A stretch of DNA of 32,949 nucleotides from Amaricoccus solimangrovi (GCF_006385685.1 NZ_VFRP01000033.1:1-32949), one strand, 5' to 3'. Counted from the stretch's first letter, positions 1 through 7,479 are shown. Notes: generated from the sequence alone by a model not told the origin. Program-made: numbers and translations.

Positions 1-288
1 CGCCGCGCGGAGCTGGAGCTCGTTGATCGGGTGGAGCCCGGGCGAGAACGGCGCCTCGACCGCGCCGACCATGCCGCAGAGCGCGACGCCGATCGAGCCG
101 GTGTTGCAATTCAGCGTGTGCGCGGCGTAGGCGACCGGCCCGTTCGGATCGATCGACTCGTTCGCCTCGATGGGCCAGACGCCGGCGAAGACCGAGCCCT
201 CGCCGTCGACAATCCGGTGATAGTGCTGGCGGTCGAGCGCGGACACGACATTGGTGCCCGCCGTCCAGTGAAGGATGACGCGTTTCAT
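1..288 (-). CDS. N-acetylmuramoyl-L-alanine amidase (endolysin), 3' end outside the window
   Basis: The first 96 residues of a probable endolysin are visible, and the frame is still open at base 1. It starts at ATG 286-288 with MKRVILHWTAG, the first beta strand of Amidase_2 domains, whose His is a zinc ligand. Around residues 66-78 comes AAHTLNCNTGSIGVALCG, matching the second zinc-His region and the conserved NTGSIGIAL block. Enzymes of this family cut the amide bond between muramic acid and the stem peptide, which would release virions at lysis. There is no signal peptide, so export would need a holin. The Shine-Dalgarno is weak. The gene lies 53 bp after the membrane coiled-coil gene and probably shares its transcript. 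The C-terminal half is not in the window. Confidence 0.85.
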   Translation of the reverse strand, partial: MKRVILHWTAGTNVVSALDRQHYHRIVDGEGSVFAGVWPIEANESIDPNGPVAYAAHTLNCNTGSIGVALCGMVGAVEAPFSPGLHPINELQLRAA

Positions 289-341
289 GGAGGTTCCGAT
301 GTCAGGGGTCAGCCGGATCCGCGCCCGGCCCGCGCTGGAGG

Positions 342-743
342 CTATGGCTTTCGGGAATTGAAGGCCCGGAGCTCGTCGCGGACCTCCCGGAGCAGCGTCT
401 CGAAACCCTCGAGGCGCTGCCCGAACTGCGCGGCGGCGACGTCGGCCTTGTTGAGCCGGTCGGCGTTGGCCCTCGACGCGGCGGTGTTGTCGCGAATGTC
501 CGCCCGCACGTCGGCGAGCTGGGTATCGACGTAGGAGCGCAGGTTCGTGAGATCGATGCGCTGCTGGTTCACCGCGCTGTTCAGCCCGGCCCAGAGCACG
601 CCAGCCGCGAAGATCGCGATGACCCCCGAGAGCACGCTCCCGAGGATCGACCAGATGTTGACGGTCCAGTTGATCTCCGGTCTGGGCAAGGGCGCTTCTC
701 CTTGGGCGTGAAAGGCATCGGGGGGCGGTGCTGTCGCCGGCAT
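342..743 (-). CDS. Small single-pass membrane protein with coiled coil, lysis-module candidate
   Basis: The protein has 133 residues. A proline-rich N-terminus of about 25 residues precedes one hydrophobic segment (about residues 28-52, NIWSILGSVLSGVIAIFAAG), then an uninterrupted charged helical region to about residue 128. The layout fits an inner-membrane spanin-like or DUF2730-like phage protein. A canonical multi-pass holin is less likely, and I cannot assign it firmly. It lies just before the amidase gene on the same strand. ATG 743 has no Shine-Dalgarno and falls inside the palindromic operator of the divergent toxin gene. A TTG at 687-689 is preceded by AAGGAG at 8 nt spacing and would give a 115-residue protein that keeps the membrane segment. 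That start is a serious alternative. Confidence 0.6.
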   Translation of the reverse strand: MPATAPPPDAFHAQGEAPLPRPEINWTVNIWSILGSVLSGVIAIFAAGVLWAGLNSAVNQQRIDLTNLRSYVDTQLADVRADIRDNTAASRANADRLNKADVAAAQFGQRLEGFETLLREVRDELRAFNSRKP

Positions 744-788
744 GTGTAGCTATTGACTTCATGCGTAGCTTTCCGCTACACATGTGAC
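741..788 (+). promoter_or_regulatory. Palindromic operator and candidate promoter of the toxin-antitoxin module
   Basis: CATGTGTAGC (741-750) and GCTACACATG (775-784) form a perfect 10-bp inverted repeat. A third GTAGC at 765-769 makes an inner hairpin with 775-779. A TTGACT at 753-758 could be a -35 element, with a poor -10 match (TACACA-like) inside the right arm, so transcription would begin next to the toxin ATG at 789. The left arm covers ATG 741-743 of the divergent membrane gene. This is the usual kind of site at which an Xre antitoxin or a toxin-antitoxin complex represses its own operon. The repeat is seen directly; the binding is inferred. Confidence 0.6.
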
Positions 789-1037
789 ATGAAACCGATC
801 AGCTACAGCAAGGAAGCTTTGAAGACGCTTCGCCGGATGCCGGCGAACACCTCGGGCCGAATTCGCGAGAAGATCGAAGCCTACGCCGCTGATCCCGCCT
901 CTCAGGCCAACAACGTGAAGGCACTCCAGGGCGCCGAGAATACCATCCGCCTCCGTGTTGGAGACTGGCGCGTCATCATGGAAGAGACAGCTGTCATAGC
1001 GGTGATCAGGGTCGCCGCGCGTGGCGGAGCATATTGA
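789..1037 (+). CDS. RelE/ParE-superfamily type II toxin
   Basis: This is an 82-residue protein of the usual RelE/ParE length. It begins MKPISYSKEALKTLRRMP and carries the typical C-terminal beta block: IRLRVGDWRVIMEE, then IRVAARGGAY. The basic and aromatic residues there are those that RelE-type enzymes use on ribosome-bound mRNA. Whether this one is an mRNA interferase or a ParE-type gyrase poison cannot be told from sequence. The frame opens upstream at 753, but the ATG at 789 gives the family N-terminus. The toxin gene comes first and its Xre partner second, the HigBA-type order. It runs against the flanking phage genes, which suggests an acquired cargo gene. Confidence 0.85.
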   Translation: MKPISYSKEALKTLRRMPANTSGRIREKIEAYAADPASQANNVKALQGAENTIRLRVGDWRVIMEETAVIAVIRVAARGGAY

Positions 1038-1051
1038 AGGGGAGAGCCACC

Positions 1052-1393
1052 ATGTCCGAGACCATTACCATCGACCGCGCGGAATACGATCGACTCGTCG
1101 CGCTCGCGGAGGATGCCGAGGATCTCCGCGCCGTCGCCGATTTCCGTGCCCGGCTCGAGGCCGGAGAAGAGGAGCTCATGCCCGCCGAGTTCGCCGATCG
1201 CATCCTCGACGGCGAGTCCCCGCTGCGCGTCTGGCGGGAATACCGCGGCCTGTCGCAGGCGGAGCTCGCAAGGCGGTCGGGCATCAACCGCGTCGTCATC
1301 GCCGACGTCGAGGCCGGGAGGAAGGGCGGCTCCGTCGCCACCTTCAAGGCGACCGCCGAGGCGCTCGGCGTGACGATCGACGACCTGGTCTGA
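1052..1393 (+). CDS. Xre-family antitoxin
   Basis: This 113-residue protein follows the toxin stop by 14 bp. ATG 1052 has AGGGGAG upstream; a TTG in frame at 1034 is less likely. Residues 1-45 are acidic and helical, as in the toxin-binding parts of many antitoxins. Residues about 60-113 are a Cro/CI-type helix-turn-helix: YRGLSQAELARRSGINRVVI, then EAGRKGGSVATFKATAEALG and the terminal IDDLV. It should neutralise the RelE-like toxin and repress the operon through the repeats at 741-784. In a phage such a module may stabilise the prophage or exclude other phages; neither role can be read from the sequence. Confidence 0.85.
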   Translation: MSETITIDRAEYDRLVALAEDAEDLRAVADFRARLEAGEEELMPAEFADRILDGESPLRVWREYRGLSQAELARRSGINRVVIADVEAGRKGGSVATFKATAEALGVTIDDLV

Positions 1394-1406
1394 GCGGCGG
1401 CGACAT

Positions 1407-1613
1407 ATGTGCATCCCGCCTCCCGACGCGCCGCCGGCGCTGCACCTCCTCGCGGTCATCGAGGAGGTGATCGTGGAGCGCATGGCAGGCGCCGGAGGGA
1501 ATGTACCCCTGGGCGAACTCCTCGAGGTCCGCCGCTGGCTGATCGAGATCCTCGCGGAGCAAGGTCATGTCCCGGCAAGAACGAGAGAAGGTCTCCCGTC
1601 CCACCTGAACTGA
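1407..1613 (+). CDS. Small hypothetical protein downstream of the antitoxin
   Basis: This is a 68-residue open frame starting 13 bp after the antitoxin stop, with no convincing Shine-Dalgarno. Its middle (VIEEVIVERM to VRRWLIEILAEQG) looks like two amphipathic helices and the C-terminus is basic. I recognise no family. Its position suggests co-transcription with the toxin-antitoxin pair, and its stop codon lies in the loop of a hairpin. It may be real, but chance open frames of this size are common at this GC content. Confidence 0.35.
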   Translation: MCIPPPDAPPALHLLAVIEEVIVERMAGAGGNVPLGELLEVRRWLIEILAEQGHVPARTREGLPSHLN

Positions 1614-1625
1614 GGTCGGTTCAGG
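1604..1625 (+). terminator. Hairpin at the end of the toxin-antitoxin transcript
   Basis: CCTGAAC (1604-1610) pairs with GTTCAGG (1619-1625) around an 8-nt loop containing the TGA of the 68-residue frame. Only CTTCC follows, with no T-run, so at best it is a weak terminator or an mRNA-stabilising hairpin. Confidence 0.3.
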
Positions 1626-1858
1626 CTTCCCGCGCCGCCTCGAATCGAAGCCAGTGGCGCACGTTTCGAATGCACCGGCTCTTGGGCTGGCCAAATCGTA
1701 GTCTTTCGATGATGGACGGGAGGGGGTACCCGCGCGGCTTTCAGGAAGGCACGCGGGATTGTATGCTGATACTCAGCCGTTTCTCGATCGCATTTGCGGG
1801 ATCGGGGAGCGGTCAGGCCCTCGGTTGGCAGGGCGCAACGCCGCCGGGGGCCGCCGGG
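1614..1858. other. Non-coding gap between convergent genes
   Basis: This 245-bp stretch separates the end of the plus-strand toxin-antitoxin module from the stop of the minus-strand antirepressor gene. It has no credible ORF, tRNA or strong promoter. Apart from the hairpin at its start I see only short GC-rich inverted repeats close to the antirepressor stop. An attachment site here could not be recognised without the second copy. Confidence 0.5.
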
Positions 1859-2599
1859 TCAGACGAGCTTCGCCACGGGCGGCAACAGCTGCGCCAGCCG
1901 TGTCAGCCCCTTCGGCGTCACCCGCACCTGGGTCGCGGTCTTCTCCGAGCCATCCGACCGGTAGACGGTCATCGTCTTGTGCTCGAGGAGGCCGGAGGCG
2001 AGCTTATCCTGATAGGCGACCTCCCCGCCCCCGCCGCGGGAGTAGATCCAACCGTGCGAGCGCAGGAACTCGAAGAGAGTCTTCGGCCGGACCTGCAGTG
2101 TCTTTGCGGTGTCGGTGATGCAGAGACTGCCGTCGGAGGTCGCGATGCGCTCCAGCGCCTGGACCTGGGGCTGCATCTCGTCGACGCGCCCTTCGAGGAC
2201 GAGCACCTTCTCGCTATAGGTCAGCAGCAGACCGCGCATCGTCGCGGGATCGTTCAGCGCCCTGAGCGGATCAGCTGGCGGTTGCCCCTCCAACTCCAGC
2301 CAGCGATCGATGATCCGCTTGCGGAGCTTGACGTTGTAGCCCGCGACCAGCGTCAACGTCAGATCCTTGGGAAGGAGGAAGCACGGGTTCTCCTTCCCGT
2401 TCTCCGCGATGTAGTTCCCCCCAAATTTGGGGGCTACCTCTCCGAGCTTGTCGAGCATCTTCTTGATATCCCGCATCACGTGATCATGGCGCTTCTCGCA
2501 CAGCTCGGCGATCTCGCGGCTCGACATGGTGAGCGGCTGGTCCGCGCTGAATGCGGCTACCATCGCGCGCGCCACCCCGCTATTCTCAACCTCAGGCAT
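1859..2599 (-). CDS. Phage antirepressor/regulatory protein, Rha domain plus KilA-C (ANT) domain
   Basis: The protein has 246 residues. Residues about 20-110 match the Rha family: TMSSREIAELCEKRHDHVMRD, a conserved ENPCFLLPKD strand, and VAGYNVKLRKRIIDRWLELE. A helical linker follows. Residues about 150-240 match the KilA-C/ANT domain: CITDTAKTLQVRPKTLFEFL, GWIYSRGGGGEVAYQ, VRVTPKGLTRLAQLL. Proteins of this layout act as lytic-lysogenic regulators, either by antagonising a CI-type repressor or by binding DNA. The start is set by AAAGGGAAAGGG upstream of ATG 2597-2599. It lies 165 bp after the large fibre gene on the same strand, with an inverted repeat between them, so it may have its own transcript. 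A 16-bp perfect palindrome lies inside the gene at 2418-2433. Confidence 0.85.
   Translation of the reverse strand: MPEVENSGVARAMVAAFSADQPLTMSSREIAELCEKRHDHVMRDIKKMLDKLGEVAPKFGGNYIAENGKENPCFLLPKDLTLTLVAGYNVKLRKRIIDRWLELEGQPPADPLRALNDPATMRGLLLTYSEKVLVLEGRVDEMQPQVQALERIATSDGSLCITDTAKTLQVRPKTLFEFLRSHGWIYSRGGGGEVAYQDKLASGLLEHKTMTVYRSDGSEKTATQVRVTPKGLTRLAQLLPPVAKLV
2418..2433. repeat. 16-bp perfect palindrome within the antirepressor gene
   Basis: CCCCCAAATTTGGGGG reads the same on both strands and encodes part of APKFGG in the Rha domain. It could be an intragenic operator or an mRNA hairpin, or simply follow from the codons used. The symmetry is certain; the function is unknown. Confidence 0.5.
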
Positions 2600-2664
2600 C
2601 TTCGGGAGACCCTTTCCCTTTGGTGTTAGATGGAGCCGCCCGGCAAGGCGACTTTGTCGTCTTC

Positions 2665-2704
2665 GGCGGCGGGGATGTTGCTTGCTGGCTTGTTCCCCGC
2701 CGCC
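2665..2704 (-). repeat. Inverted repeat between the fibre and antirepressor genes
   Basis: GGCGGCGGGG (2665-2674) and CCCCGCCGCC (2695-2704) are perfect 10-bp arms around a 20-nt loop. There is no T-run on either side, so it is not a standard intrinsic terminator. It may protect the 3' end of the late mRNA or act as a Rho-dependent or NusG-sensitive pause. It occupies most of the 165-bp gap between the two genes. Confidence 0.45.
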
Positions 2705-2764
2705 TCCTGAAGCAGCATCACGACATGGGTGTTGAACGAAACCCCCAGCCCTGATCGCCTGGTT

Positions 2765-5700
2765 TCAGCTGGTGTAGTAGCTGGCAGGCACGTCCACGGG
2801 CGCGGTGCCCTCGACGTAGCAGACGGCGCAGTCGGCCAGCGCGAACCACGGCAGGACGCCATAGAGGTAGCTCGACCCCACCACCCGCTGGCTCCAGGTC
2901 CAGTCCTTCGAATTCGAGCCGTCGCCGTCGTTGCGGGTGTCGTGCGCGAAATCGAGCCAGCCCACCTTGTCGCGCGTGATCTCCCGCATCCACGCGACCG
3001 CGACCTTCAGGCGCGCCGCGGTCGCGATGACGCGAGGGTCGGTGCGGGACATCACGCCCGAGGCGAGGCCGGCCATGAAGGCGTAGACCCCCGCTCGCAC
3101 CGCGCCCATCATGTATTCCATGGACGATCTCAGCCCTTCGGCGTCCTGCCCCTCCAGCTCCACGCCCATGCCGATCTGCCCGACCAGCGCGTTGAGCGCG
3201 GCCGTCGCACTCCCCTTGATCTTGCCGCGCCCGTTGTAATTCAGCCCGTTCTTGGTCGCCGCCGCCGTCTTGCAGACCCGGCTGAACATGTAGTCGACCT
3301 CGCGGCAGACGATGCCGGTCAGGTCGAGAAGGGACAGCGCGCCGCCGGTCGAGGCGTCTCCCGTGGCCCAGTTGCTGCACTTGCGCACGATGTCGGCATA
3401 GGTCGGCGCCCCGCTGGGGCGCGCCGGCTTGAAGCTGCCCGCGGTATTGGTGAGGCCCGCGTCGACGAGCTCGTCGTAGAAGTCCTGCACCGCCGCCGTG
3501 TTGCTCATCGACTTGAGCACCGCGTCGCCTGCCTGCGCCGACCCGAAGAAGCACGCGCCGATCGTGACGAGGAAGCGCGGCGGGCACCGGAAATTCGGCA
3601 TGCTCGTGAGATTGGTCGGGTTCGCATAGCCCAACATGTCGCGGAGCGTGTCGGAGCCTTCCTTGCCGACGGTGGCGCCGGCGATCATGCCGGCCTTGGT
3701 GAGGAGGGTGACCTTGTTCTTGTCGGCGCTGCTGAGGTCTCCCCATTGATTGGCGTCCAGCTTGGCGAACAACGCGGCGGTGGGAAACGCGCTCTCGTGC
3801 TGGGCCGCGTAGCTCGCGACCATCGCCGGGCATGCCGCGCCGGTGAGGCACGAGCGCAGCCAGCCGAGTCCGAGGCTCCGCAGCGCGCTGTCCCCCGCGA
3901 GCGCGGCGTAGGACGCGACCGGCCCTATCGAACCGCGCGTCCCGATGTTGCCGCTGTAGCCCGCGCGGATGGCGGCGAACTGCGACTTCGGGTCATAGAA
4001 GGACGACCTCGCCTGGTTCGTGCCAGTGCCGGTCGCGAACGGGATCGGCAGGGCCGTGACGCCGGGATCGTCCAGACCGACGATGTCGAACGGAGCGATC
4101 GACCCCGCGAGCCGCATCTGGCCGCTCGCGCCGTGGAGCCACCAGAGGCGTGGATAGGCGCGGCCACCGACCGGGCGCCGGCCGGAGGAATACCAGGTGA
4201 GGCCCGCCGTGACGGCGGCGGCGGTGGCGCTCGGCGCCGCTACCTCGTCGCCCATGATCTCGCGGATGAGCGTGAAATCCTCTCCCGCGACGGTGGTCGC
4301 GACGGTGATGCCCGCCGCCGTGGTGAACTTCAGGTGCCCGCTTTCGTCCGCGAAGCCCTGCGCGGAGGCCTCGGTGAGGTCCGTGACTTCGACGACGTTC
4401 CAGTCCGCCTTCGGCACGTCGTCCGGCCACGACAGGCCCGAGGCGGTCTCGGGGCCCCTGATCTCGATCGCCGCCACGAACTGCGCTCCGGACGCCGCGC
4501 CCGTGTAGGTGTGGTCGACGTCGTCGGCCGCCGCCCAGGCGGTCGCGGGGGCCGCGGTCGATCTGGAGATGGTCTTGCGAATGCCGCCCGCGGCGTTCTG
4601 CACCACGAGCGTCGCATCCGGCCGAAGCCCGGGCGCTTGGCTCGTCTGCGCCGAGGCGATGAATGCGAGATCGAGGACGATCGAATTGGCACCTTCGAGG
4701 GTGAGCCCGGGGTGATCGAGGCGCTTGGCAAAGGACTGCCAGGTCAGCGCATCGGGCGTCCCCTCGAGGGTATTGGCTCCGAGCGGATTGGACCAGTCGA
4801 CGCCCGGGATCGAGATATAGGTCGGCCGGCCGTCTCCCCAGTCCCCGAGATCGCCGTCCTCGCCATCGCTGTCGGCGCGGCGCCAGCACACCGCCATGTA
4901 CTGGCCGCTGCTGCCCCCGAGGAAGAGCACGTTCCAGAGGTACTGGCCGGCGAACGTTCCGCTCAGATCCGGCACCGGAAAGGCGTCGTTGCTGTTCCGG
5001 CGCACCGCCGCCAGGATCATGTCGTCCGTGAGATAGTTCGTGAAATCCGCGGAGCCGGCGGTGTTCGACCCGCCCACGCCGCGGACCTCGGGAACGGTCG
5101 CGGGCGTGACGTTGTGGATATCGAGCTGGAACGACGTCTCGTCGAAGCCCCCGCTGTTGCGTGCCCGCACGACGACCTCGGCGTCCGAGACGATGGAGGA
5201 CAGCGCGATCGAGAGGGTGTCGGTCTCGGCGCTGTAGGTGACCAGGGAGACGCCGCCGGCGGTCGGTCCATTGACCTCGATCGTAAGGTCGGAGCCGGAG
5301 AACAGGCCGGCGACCGACACGCTCTCGTAGGCGCCGCTCCGCTGCTCGAACGACTGGTCGGCGAGCGAGCCGACGAGCGCCGGCGTCGGGTAGGTGATCG
5401 GGATCCCGGCCGTGTAGACGCTCGTCTCACCGGCGCCGTTGCGCGCGGTGACCCGGTACGAGAGCGACGTCAGATCGTCCTCGGCGGTCGGCGTGTAGCT
5501 GCTCGTCTCCGCGCCAGGGATGTCCGCGCCATCGCGGAGGGCCTGGAAGTCGTAGGCGGTCGGGCTGTTCGTCCAGACGCCGCTCGAAGCCGTGTGAGCC
5601 GAGCCGATCTTGCCCGGGCCGGCGATCTCCGGCGCGGTAACCAACGCCGGGGCCCCGCTCTGCACCAGGCCCTGCGTCGTGAAGGACTTCTGGCCGCTGG

Positions 5701-6745
5701 CGGGATGCCAGCGGAGGGCGTCGGCCTCCCGATAGAGCAGGATCCCGAACACCGTTTCGCCGGCCGATGACGCCTCCGACCCGAGGAGGCTATCGCCCGG
5801 CGCGGCCGCGACCGTGGCGGCGTGGATCGCGTCGTAGTTCGCGGGCGCATAGGGCAGGGAGCCCATGTAGCAGCGCAGCTCCACGCCGGCGGGAACGACC
5901 CGCGAGGGCGCGACCGTGGTGCGCGGGAGGCCGACCACCCCTCCGGCCTCCACCGTGTCGCGTTCTTCCACGAAGCCCCAGTCGTCGCCGGTGATGAAAT
6001 AGCTGTCGTCCTGGTCGATCGGAATGATGACCGCGTCGCTGAAGCCGCCGGGTCCGGCGGCCGAGATCGCGCGAATCCGGAACGTGGCGTTCCAGGTCGG
6101 GACGCCCCACTGCCAGATGTCGGCGTAGCTTTCCGGGGTGAACACCACCGAGAACGGCATCGGGGCGGACGCGGGGATGGAGAGGACGGTCGCGGCGCCG
6201 TCGAAAACCACCTGATAGCTCGTGACCGCCTCCACCGAGGCCGGCGCCTCGATGATGTTCAGGTCGATGCGATAGCCGTCCTCGTATTGCACCGGCGTCG
6301 AGAAGTGGGTGCCCGCGACCATCTGCTCGGGCAGATCCGGGTTTGTCTCGTCGATCTCGGGCACGGCGAACAGCACCCCCTCGCCGAGCGAGGACGCGAC
6401 GAGGCGGAACCGCGCTCCCTCGGACAGGGTGGCGGTGGCGACCTGAACGATGGCGAATCCGCTGTCGGGATCGAGCGCGGCGGCGGGAAGCCGCGAGCCG
6501 GCGGGGCGATCGCTGAGACCGGAGATGATCGATTCCATCGGGATCTGCGCGGCGATCTCCTCTCCGGAGGGCAGCGCGTCGGCCGGCAGGCGGCCCTGGT
6601 CGTCGGCGGACAGGATGCCGTTCGGGGCCCCGACCTGTTCCGACCCGACTTTCGAGTTCACGACGGCCTTGATCTGGTTCAGGTCCGCCGAGGTCACGCT
6701 GGAGCCGGGCATCTTGTCCGGATAGGTCACGTCCATGGGGATCAC
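2765..6745 (-). CDS. Large modular tail fibre or tailspike with Ig-like domains
   Basis: This 1326-residue protein is the last of the tail operon. It starts with GTG 6743-6745, giving a GTGA overlap with the upstream gene; ATG 6736 is possible. Residues 1-80 include NGILSADDQGRLPADALP, a linker style common at the virion end of fibres. An FN3-like beta region spans about 165-260, an Ig-like domain about 375-455 (SYTPTAEDDLTSLSYRVTAR) and another Ig/cadherin-like domain about 460-570. Beta-rich carbohydrate-binding-like segments occupy about 580-850. The last 475 residues are different: helical, rich in aromatic and Cys residues, with AHDTRNDGDGSNSKDW near the end. I do not recognise that domain. 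Its place in a terminal fibre suggests receptor binding or surface-glycan breakdown, which is inference. Confidence 0.75.
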   Translation of the reverse strand: MIPMDVTYPDKMPGSSVTSADLNQIKAVVNSKVGSEQVGAPNGILSADDQGRLPADALPSGEEIAAQIPMESIISGLSDRPAGSRLPAAALDPDSGFAIVQVATATLSEGARFRLVASSLGEGVLFAVPEIDETNPDLPEQMVAGTHFSTPVQYEDGYRIDLNIIEAPASVEAVTSYQVVFDGAATVLSIPASAPMPFSVVFTPESYADIWQWGVPTWNATFRIRAISAAGPGGFSDAVIIPIDQDDSYFITGDDWGFVEERDTVEAGGVVGLPRTTVAPSRVVPAGVELRCYMGSLPYAPANYDAIHAATVAAAPGDSLLGSEASSAGETVFGILLYREADALRWHPASGQKSFTTQGLVQSGAPALVTAPEIAGPGKIGSAHTASSGVWTNSPTAYDFQALRDGADIPGAETSSYTPTAEDDLTSLSYRVTARNGAGETSVYTAGIPITYPTPALVGSLADQSFEQRSGAYESVSVAGLFSGSDLTIEVNGPTAGGVSLVTYSAETDTLSIALSSIVSDAEVVVRARNSGGFDETSFQLDIHNVTPATVPEVRGVGGSNTAGSADFTNYLTDDMILAAVRRNSNDAFPVPDLSGTFAGQYLWNVLFLGGSSGQYMAVCWRRADSDGEDGDLGDWGDGRPTYISIPGVDWSNPLGANTLEGTPDALTWQSFAKRLDHPGLTLEGANSIVLDLAFIASAQTSQAPGLRPDATLVVQNAAGGIRKTISRSTAAPATAWAAADDVDHTYTGAASGAQFVAAIEIRGPETASGLSWPDDVPKADWNVVEVTDLTEASAQGFADESGHLKFTTAAGITVATTVAGEDFTLIREIMGDEVAAPSATAAAVTAGLTWYSSGRRPVGGRAYPRLWWLHGASGQMRLAGSIAPFDIVGLDDPGVTALPIPFATGTGTNQARSSFYDPKSQFAAIRAGYSGNIGTRGSIGPVASYAALAGDSALRSLGLGWLRSCLTGAACPAMVASYAAQHESAFPTAALFAKLDANQWGDLSSADKNKVTLLTKAGMIAGATVGKEGSDTLRDMLGYANPTNLTSMPNFRCPPRFLVTIGACFFGSAQAGDAVLKSMSNTAAVQDFYDELVDAGLTNTAGSFKPARPSGAPTYADIVRKCSNWATGDASTGGALSLLDLTGIVCREVDYMFSRVCKTAAATKNGLNYNGRGKIKGSATAALNALVGQIGMGVELEGQDAEGLRSSMEYMMGAVRAGVYAFMAGLASGVMSRTDPRVIATAARLKVAVAWMREITRDKVGWLDFAHDTRNDGDGSNSKDWTWSQRVVGSSYLYGVLPWFALADCAVCYVEGTAPVDVPASYYTS

Positions 6746-7074
6746 TCGCTGACTGTGAAGGGGAGGGTGGCGGGGAGGACGTCGGCGCCTGGCGTCGCTC
6801 CGACGCGGATCATTTCGACCAGGGCGTCGATCTGGGTTTGGAGGTCGGCCACCGCGGCGGCGTGCTGCTCGGGCGATACGAAGGAGTCGGTATCGGCGTA
6901 GGCGGCGCTGCCCAGTTGCGTGGGCTGAACCGCCGTCTCGGCCTTGGCCGCCGTCGCCGCGAGTTCCGACGCGGCGATCTGCTGGAATTGAGGCGTCTCC
7001 GGGTCGCCGTTGAGCGCGACGAGGAACCCGGCGTCGCCGACGGGTACGACCGGGGCATCTGTCAGCTCAGGCAC
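6742..7074 (-). CDS. Small tail-associated protein, function unknown
   Basis: The protein has 110 residues. The N-terminus is beta-like (VVPVGDAGFLVALNGDPETPQF). The middle is Ala-rich and helical, and a probable coiled coil (VSPEQHAAAVADLQTQIDALVEMI) lies at about residues 66-90. The pattern resembles the virion-proximal part of phage fibres, so it may be a short fibre or a trimerising adaptor for the following 1326-residue protein, with which it is translationally coupled (GTGA). I recognise no named family. Confidence 0.6.
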   Translation of the reverse strand: MPELTDAPVVPVGDAGFLVALNGDPETPQFQQIAASELAATAAKAETAVQPTQLGSAAYADTDSFVSPEQHAAAVADLQTQIDALVEMIRVGATPGADVLPATLPFTVSE

Positions 7075-7107
7075 GGGTCGGCACCTCGCCCCGCGCAGGA
7101 AGCCGGA

Positions 7108-7127
7108 CCGGGCGCGTGCGCGCCCGG
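7108..7127. repeat. GC-rich hairpin between small tail genes
   Basis: CCGGGCGC and GCGCCCGG are perfect arms around GTGC. The hairpin lies in the 78-bp gap between the genes ending at 7153 and starting at 7074. With no T-run it is more likely an mRNA processing or stability element than a terminator. Confidence 0.4.
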
Positions 7128-7152
7128 CATCTGCGTCGTCATCATGGGAACC

Positions 7153-7479
7153 TCAGATCTGGGAGCTTGCCTCGAAGAAGGCGTCGATCTCGGCCGGCGA
7201 CTTGCCGGCCGCCGCCGCGAGCAGGTCGACGAGCGGGTCAGCCCGCTCGATGACGGACATGCGCGCCCAGGTGATGCGCGCGGCAACCTGGGCTTCATCG
7301 GGCAGACGCGCGATCACGGCCTCGATCGCCGCCGGAATGGCGCCGGAGCAGGCGGCGGCCACGGCCTCGTCGGCCGTGACGACCCCGGCGCGCGCCAGTC
7401 CGATGAACAGCTGCGGGGGCGTCAGACGCATCTCCGCCCGCCGGGCCGCGAGCTTGGCCGCTCCGGAGACGACGAACAT
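7153..7479 (-). CDS. Small helical protein of the tail-fibre region, unknown
   Basis: The protein has 108 residues. ATG 7477-7479 forms a TGATG overlap with the gene before it; a longer frame upstream is only overlap. The sequence is predicted mostly helical and Ala-rich (LTPPQLFIGLARAGVVTADE, then IPAAIEAVIARLPDEAQVAA), with DAFFEASSQI at the C-terminus. Small helical proteins at this site in related phages are often fibre adaptors or assembly chaperones. No motif proves that here. Confidence 0.65.
   Translation of the reverse strand: MFVVSGAAKLAARRAEMRLTPPQLFIGLARAGVVTADEAVAAACSGAIPAAIEAVIARLPDEAQVAARITWARMSVIERADPLVDLLAAAAGKSPAEIDAFFEASSQI

Noticed and set aside
1640-1720. An attachment site or tRNA remnant near TTTCGAATGC
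   Set aside because: Superficial T-loop likeness only. No second copy in the window and no integrase nearby.
2626-2718. A 30-codon minus-strand frame between the fibre and antirepressor genes
   Set aside because: No ribosome site, and most of it is the inverted repeat at 2665-2704.
2729-5770. A 1013-residue plus-strand open frame opposite the large fibre gene, and similar long plus-strand frames (e.g. 8969-10468, 10853-12649, 14277-16268, 25158-27314)
   Set aside because: They mirror real minus-strand genes in GC-rich DNA, have Arg/Gly/Ala-rich composition without family motifs, and lack ribosome sites. The minus-strand frames carry clear phage motifs.
7062-7145. A 27-codon minus-strand frame (MMTTQMPGAHAPG...) with GAGGTTCCC before it
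   Set aside because: It consists largely of the hairpin at 7108-7127 and overlaps the start of the following gene. It has no recognisable protein character.
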